Source: Sphingopyxis jiangsuensis (lineage in GTDB: Bacteria > Pseudomonadota > Alphaproteobacteria > Sphingomonadales > Sphingomonadaceae). From it: a stretch of DNA of 64,000 bases. Position 1 is the stretch's first letter, and each line of letters opens with the position of its first letter. Both the position numbers and the translations under genes were made by a program. The stretch spans positions 992,001 to 1,056,000 of the forward strand of contig NZ_JAERPO010000001.1 in assembly GCF_016734905.1 (NCBI RefSeq), read 5' to 3'. This document shows, piece by piece, positions 63,151 through 64,000 of the stretch. The notes below the pieces were generated by a model. It was not told the origin of the DNA. It saw only the letters and a program-made list of their open reading frames with translations, and did no database searches.

Positions 63151-63789
63151 ATGGGAATAGTCGAGATTTTGGGTGTCGCGGGCAGCCTCAGCCTGCTTGC
63201 CGGATGGCGTCTCTATTTGACCGTCCTCGCGACAGGAATTGCAATGCACTTCGGATGGCTTCCGCTCCCCGAACATCTCCAAGCGCTGCAGGTTTTTGCC
63301 AATCCTTGGGTTCTTGGCGTCGCCGCTGCAGGAACGGTCGCGGAATTTCTGGCCGACAAGATTGCTTGGGTCGATTCCGCGTGGGACGGTAGCCACTCGA
63401 TTATACGTCCGCTTGGCGGAGCCCTGCTCGCGCTGGCACTGGTCGACGCGTCCGATCCGGCGTGGCAGGTCGTTGCATTTCTGCTCGGCGGCGGCGGCGC
63501 CCTGCTCAGTCACGGCGCGAAAGCGACGACGCGCGCCGTCATCAACGTCAGCCCCGAACCTTATAGCAATGCAGTGGTTTCAACCGGCGAAGACATCGCG
63601 ACCGGCGGTCTTCTGGCGCTTGCCATCGCCTTTCCGCCGCTGGCGATCGCGATCGCGCTCCTGATGGCGATCGCCGCGGTGATCGTGATCATCGCGCTAC
63701 GTCGACTGCTCCGCAATATTAAGGCAGGAATGAAGAAGATGCTCGCCGCCGACCCGTCCCCGGCGCCGGACCTTCCGCCCCCTGCCTAG
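63151..63789 (+). CDS. DUF4126-type membrane protein
   Basis: A 212-residue protein with about five hydrophobic helices: [80 protein letters not shown] and [20 protein letters not shown]. The layout and the DKIPxxD-like [12 protein letters not shown] motif fit the DUF4126 family of unknown function. ATG 63151 is chosen; a GTG at 63112 would add 13 residues. Confidence 0.82.
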   Translation: MGIVEILGVAGSLSLLAGWRLYLTVLATGIAMHFGWLPLPEHLQALQVFANPWVLGVAAAGTVAEFLADKIAWVDSAWDGSHSIIRPLGGALLALALVDASDPAWQVVAFLLGGGGALLSHGAKATTRAVINVSPEPYSNAVVSTGEDIATGGLLALAIAFPPLAIAIALLMAIAAVIVIIALRRLLRNIKAGMKKMLAADPSPAPDLPPPA

Positions 63790-64000
63790 CTCGGCAGCAG
63801 AGCCTTCAGCGGCGTGTCGGTGTCGGCAAGCTGTTCGGCGGTGGCTTTGAGACCCGCAGTGACAATCATCCGGCCCTGAACATAATCCTTGGTCGCATTG
63901 ACACAGTCGAGCGCGACGACCTTTCCGGCCTTGAGATAGACGATCGAGAAGCTGCGCGACGCGGGATCACCGCGGAGGATAGCCTGGTCATGCCCGGTCG
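63786..64000 (-). CDS. FAD-dependent ferredoxin reductase, C-terminal part
   Basis: The minus strand from the right edge encodes about 70 residues ending at TAG (63786-63788): [20 protein letters not shown] then [20 protein letters not shown]. This is the C-terminal dimerisation domain (Reductase_C) of rhodocoxin/putidaredoxin-reductase-like enzymes that pass electrons from NAD(P)H to a ferredoxin. The FAD and NAD domains lie outside. The stop overlaps the end of the DUF4126-type gene by 4 bp, convergent. Confidence 0.85.
   Translation of the reverse strand, partial: TGHDQAILRGDPASRSFSIVYLKAGKVVALDCVNATKDYVQGRMIVTAGLKATAEQLADTDTPLKALLPS

Overview
The window is chromosomal DNA of a GC-rich alphaproteobacterium, almost certainly a sphingomonad (order Sphingomonadales, probably Sphingopyxis or a close relative). 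The evidence is the high-GC coding pattern, a full exosortase A (XrtA) exopolysaccharide locus, an L31 protein without the zinc cysteines, and the order rpsB-tsf-pyrH-frr-uppS-cdsA-dxr-rseP-bamA-skp-fabZ with no lpxD or lpxA. The last point suits a group that carries glycosphingolipids in place of LPS. The genus is an inference; no rRNA gene is present to confirm it.

1-3 kb: the left edge is the start of a tyrosine integrase that runs out of the window. Its promoter side faces the 3' end of a tRNA-Phe gene, so an integrated element probably lies to the left. Next comes a minus-strand housekeeping operon infA-maf-RNase G/E-like-yacG, with overlapping genes.

3-24 kb: the XrtA locus. The main minus-strand operon reads, from its promoter at about 18.2 kb leftwards: Wza-like export protein, chain-length determinant, tyrosine autokinase, outer-membrane barrel protein, ATPase, polysaccharide deacetylase, FemAB-like protein, glycosyltransferase, exosortase A/EpsI fusion and asparagine-synthase-like amidotransferase. 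A CelD-like acyltransferase and a JmjC/cupin protein follow on the same strand. At 18.4-24 kb is a small-molecule module: acyl-CoA ligase and PLP decarboxylase on the minus strand, and a GNAT, an acyl carrier protein and two alpha/beta hydrolases on the plus strand. Its chemistry is unknown. Together the genes should make, export and modify an exopolysaccharide coupled to sorting of PEP-CTERM proteins, although no PEP-CTERM substrate is encoded in the window.

24-41 kb: metabolic and accessory genes. These are malate synthase G, a membrane diguanylate cyclase, an arginine succinyltransferase segment (M20 hydrolase, astA, astB), a LuxR-type regulator, two alpha/beta hydrolases, an MHS-type transporter, a DEAD-box helicase, glycerol kinase and L31. 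Two 266-bp palindromic elements with 32-bp terminal inverted repeats (27.5 and 41.1 kb) lie in opposite orientation here. Several smaller dispersed inverted repeats also occur.

41-64 kb: core envelope and translation genes (fabZ to rpsB), phosphatidylserine synthase and decarboxylase, isocitrate dehydrogenase, a CPA2 antiporter, a large M16 peptidase, a nitrilase-family amidase, a small exported protein, a NUDIX hydrolase and a DUF4126-type membrane protein. The right edge cuts an FAD-dependent ferredoxin reductase.
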